A stretch of 64,000 nucleotides of DNA from Elioraea tepida (GTDB taxonomy: Bacteria; Pseudomonadota; Alphaproteobacteria; Acetobacterales; Acetobacteraceae), in contig NZ_CP076448.1 of NCBI RefSeq assembly GCF_019203965.1, positions 496,001 through 560,000 of the forward strand. The letters run 5' to 3'. Shown here one piece after another: positions 62,046 to 64,000 of this stretch. Position 1 is the stretch's first letter; every line of letters begins with the position of its first letter. The notes beneath the pieces are model-generated. The model made no database searches and had not been told where the DNA came from. It saw only the letters and a list, made by a program, of their open reading frames with translations. Position numbers and translations under genes: made by a program.

Positions 62046-62866
62046 CCGCGGCGGCACAGCCCCGCCCCGCGGGGTCGACGCTCCGCGGCGTGCTTGCCGC
62101 GGTCGGCGCGCCGACGGTCGCCGCGGCACGCTGGGTCGCCTTCGTCTCGGGCCTCGGCGCGGCCGTCCTGGCCGCCGCGCTCCGCCCCCGAAGCTGGCGT
62201 CGGCCGGTGCGCACGGCATTCCATCGCGCCCTGCACGAGGCGGCGGTCCTGCCGCTCGGTGCGGTGATGGTCGCCGCCGTGCTGATCGGGGTTAGGATGG
62301 TGTTCCAGGCGCTCTACTGGCTCGGCTCGGTCGACCAGGAGTCGCTCGCCGGAACGGTGCTGACGACGGTGCTTGGGCGCGAGGTCGCGCCCGTGGTCGT
62401 CGGCCTGCTCGTGATCGGCCGGTTCGGCGTGCGGACGCTGATCGTGCTCGGCGAGCACGCCCGGGGCGGCAGGATCGCGGCGCTCGATGCGCAGGGAATC
62501 GACCCGGTGCTCTATCTCGCCCTGCCGCGTGTGCTCGCCTCGGCTCTCGCCACGCTCTGCCTGACCATCCTGTTCACCACCGCGGCGCTTGCCGCCGGCT
62601 GGGCCTTCGCTCTGCTTCTGAGCCCGACGGCATTCGGCCTGTTCGAGTTCCTCGCCGATGTGCTGCGCGCGATGGGGGCGTCCAACTTCGTGCTTCTGCC
62701 GCTCAAGGCGCTCTCGATCGGCCTCGTCGTGGCGCTCGTTGCGGTCGCCATCGTGCTCGGCGCCCCGGCGCTCGCCGCCGAGCCGGCACGGCTCGCCCCG
62801 GCGGGGTTCGGCATGATGGTGCTCGCGACACTCGCCGTCTCAGGCATCATCAGCATGGTGCTCTGA
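62042..62866 (+). CDS. MlaE-like ABC permease (phospholipid/MCE transport)
   Basis: A 274-aa permease with MlaE family sequence: LGREVAPVVVGLLVIGRFG (about 121-139) and the AALDAQGIDPVLYLALPRVLA segment. The stretch between, which in MlaE reads like AELGTMRVTEQIDAL, is altered to VLGEHARGGRIAALDA. About five membrane helices. The start overlaps the sensor gene stop (ATGA). It should form the inner-membrane part of an MCE-type lipid transporter with the next two genes. Confidence 0.88.
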   Translation: MTAAAQPRPAGSTLRGVLAAVGAPTVAAARWVAFVSGLGAAVLAAALRPRSWRRPVRTAFHRALHEAAVLPLGAVMVAAVLIGVRMVFQALYWLGSVDQESLAGTVLTTVLGREVAPVVVGLLVIGRFGVRTLIVLGEHARGGRIAALDAQGIDPVLYLALPRVLASALATLCLTILFTTAALAAGWAFALLLSPTAFGLFEFLADVLRAMGASNFVLLPLKALSIGLVVALVAVAIVLGAPALAAEPARLAPAGFGMMVLATLAVSGIISMVL

Positions 62867-62870
62867 CGTC

Positions 62871-63572
62871 ATGGAGACGGGGCTCCCGGTGCTCGCCTTC
62901 GAGGAGTCACGTCTGCGGCTCGACCCGGACGAGGCGCCCACCGCGCCGCTGACCCTCGCCGTGCCGCCCGGCGCCCTCGTCACGGCGGATCTGCGCGGAC
63001 CGCACCGGCGCCGACGCTTCGCCGACGCGGCGTCGGGTCTGTCGCCACCCGTCGCGGGCAACCTGCTGTTCCAGGGGCGCGACTGGCGCGAGGTGCCCCC
63101 AGAACACGCCGCGGCGATGCGCGGGCGGATCGGGCGCCTGTTCGCGGGCGATGCCTGGCTTCCCGAACTCGGCACGGACGAGAACATCCTGCTTGGGCCG
63201 TGCTTCCACACCACCCGGCCGATCGCGGCACTGCGCGAGGAGGCGGCACGACTTGCGGCGCTCTTCGGCCTGCCGGGGCTGCCGACCGTTCCCCCCGAAG
63301 ACCTGCCGCCTGAGGATCTTCACCGCGCCGGCCTCGTCCGCGCCTTCCTGAATTCGCTCGCGCTCGTGATCCTCGAGGAACCGCTCGAGATTGACGGAAG
63401 CCGTCTTCTGCCGGCGCTGATGACGGCGGTCCGTGACGTGCGCGATCGCGGCGGCGCGGTGCTGTGGCTGACGCGCGGCCTCCCCGGCGCGGTCGATCGC
63501 ACCCTGCCCGCCACCGCACGCTATCGCCTCTCGCAGGGAGCGCTCCTGCCCGTCGCGGAGCAGGCGGCATGA
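62871..63572 (+). CDS. Degenerate MlaF-like ABC ATPase without Walker A
   Basis: A 233-aa protein aligned by context and pattern with MlaF. The Walker A region (canonical GxSGxGKS/T, then LxxxxxGL) is replaced by VTADLRGPHRRRRFADAASG, with no glycine loop and no lysine in the right place. The signature LSGG is replaced by PPEDLHRAGLVRAF. Only the Walker B-like LVILEEPLEID and a late WLTR strand keep the fold. It is therefore probably unable to hydrolyse ATP. It is flanked on both sides by intact MlaE and MlaD homologues (ATGA overlap at the 3' end), so it is a kept gene, not random sequence. Confidence 0.75.
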   Translation: METGLPVLAFEESRLRLDPDEAPTAPLTLAVPPGALVTADLRGPHRRRRFADAASGLSPPVAGNLLFQGRDWREVPPEHAAAMRGRIGRLFAGDAWLPELGTDENILLGPCFHTTRPIAALREEAARLAALFGLPGLPTVPPEDLPPEDLHRAGLVRAFLNSLALVILEEPLEIDGSRLLPALMTAVRDVRDRGGAVLWLTRGLPGAVDRTLPATARYRLSQGALLPVAEQAA

Positions 63573-64000
63573 GCGGCCCAGCACGCCTTCGGCAGGTGAA
63601 CGAGTGGGTCGGCGGCGTCGTGCTCCTCGCGCTCGCTCTCTTCGTCGCTGCCGTGCTTCAGGCAGGCGTTCTCGGGCCGCTGCTCACCCCCGCTCTGACG
63701 CTGCGCGTGATCCTGCCCGAGGAAGGAACGGGCGGCCTCTCCGCCGGGGCGTCGGTCGAGGTCCTCGGCACACGTGCCGGCGAGGTTCGTCGGATCGTGA
63801 TCGACCCTCGGCAGCAGCTCCATGCCGAGGTACGGCTCGCGACCGGCATGGACACCTTCGTCCGGCGCGACAGCAAGGTGTTCATCCGACGCCAGTTCGG
63901 CGTCGCTGGGGCAGCTTATCTCGAGATCACCCGCGGCACGGGCGAGATGCTCGACTGGGACTATGCGGTGCTCGAGGTGACGCGCGAACAGGGGACGGGC
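63569..64000 (+). CDS. MlaD/MCE-domain protein, 5' part
   Basis: The first 144 residues of a protein running past the window. It has a cytoplasmic start, one membrane helix (about 13-32), then an MCE domain beginning LTLRVILPEEGTGGLSAGASVEV with VEVLGTRAGEVRRIVID. MCE proteins are the periplasmic lipid-carrying part of Mla-type transporters, anchored next to MlaE. ATG 63569 overlaps the MlaF-like gene by 4 bp. Length and number of MCE domains unknown. Confidence 0.88.
   Translation, partial: MSGPARLRQVNEWVGGVVLLALALFVAAVLQAGVLGPLLTPALTLRVILPEEGTGGLSAGASVEVLGTRAGEVRRIVIDPRQQLHAEVRLATGMDTFVRRDSKVFIRRQFGVAGAAYLEITRGTGEMLDWDYAVLEVTREQGTG

Noticed and set aside
62871-63572. Ordinary active MlaF ATPase
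   Set aside because: Walker A and the LSGG signature are absent, so only the fold and position support MlaF relatedness.

Overview
The window is very GC-rich, densely packed bacterial DNA (55 protein-coding loci recognised, almost no intergenic space). No tRNA, rRNA, CRISPR array, insertion sequence or phage gene was seen. The gene content (Tat-exported family-5 binding proteins in tandem, molybdenum hydroxylases, NMT1/THI5-type transporters, Mla/MCE genes, an SrfB/SrfC locus) suggests a Gram-negative alphaproteobacterium, plausibly Rhodospirillales/Acetobacteraceae; that placement is inference. Genes are chained by 1-bp (TGATG), 4-bp (ATGA/GTGA) and 8-bp (ATGNNTGA-type) overlaps, so transcription and translation are probably coupled over long stretches.

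Region 1 (1-23.2 kb). After the 3' part of a CinA/PncC-type gene, one long minus-strand block reads SDR, beta-hydroxyacid dehydrogenase, aldehyde dehydrogenase, then SEVEN consecutive paralogous family-5 peptide/solute-binding proteins, one DppB-DppC-DppD-DppF transporter, and a three-subunit molybdenum hydroxylase (CoxS-CoxL-CoxM, AYRGAGR 'form II' type). It looks like an uptake-and-oxidation locus in which many receptors may feed one transporter.

Region 2 (23.2-27.1 kb). A calcineurin-like phosphoesterase, a GtrA-like membrane protein with a polyprenyl-type GT2 glycosyltransferase, a small unknown protein, and convergent galE: envelope/glycan functions.

Region 3 (27.4-38.6 kb). Two separate NMT1-type ABC importers with enzymes. 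The plus-strand one is followed by a cytosine-deaminase (CodA-type) gene with a complete metal site. The minus-strand one is followed by a creatininase-family amidohydrolase and two tandem FAD-linked oxidoreductases, one of them interrupted by an in-frame amber codon. A flavodoxin-fold quinone reductase and a cupin sit between them.

Region 4 (38.8-41.7 kb). A tripartite efflux/lipoprotein-export type ABC operon (adaptor, FtsX-like permease, LolD/MacB-like ATPase).

Region 5 (41.9-59.6 kb). The most unusual part: a large envelope-spanning locus around SrfB (actin/Hsp70-fold ATPase signature) and SrfC (dynamin-like GTPase signature). It contains three tandem SrfA-like single-pass proteins that share a cytoplasmic domain but carry different periplasmic ends, a small exported protein, an OmpA-type lipoprotein, two coiled-coil lipoproteins, an exported SUMF1-fold protein without FGE cysteines, a LolCD-like ABC pair, an SH3-like/von Willebrand A exported protein and a Sel1-like single-pass protein. 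I read it as a candidate undescribed multi-protein machine linking a cytoplasmic ATPase/GTPase pair to the outer membrane and peptidoglycan.

Region 6 (59.6-64.0 kb). Divergent from srfB: a membrane sensor (Cache-like domain, GAF, cyclase-like domain) whose first membrane helix is in a different reading frame from the rest, then an MlaE permease, an ABC ATPase-like protein that has lost its Walker A motif, and the start of an MlaD/MCE protein running off the window.
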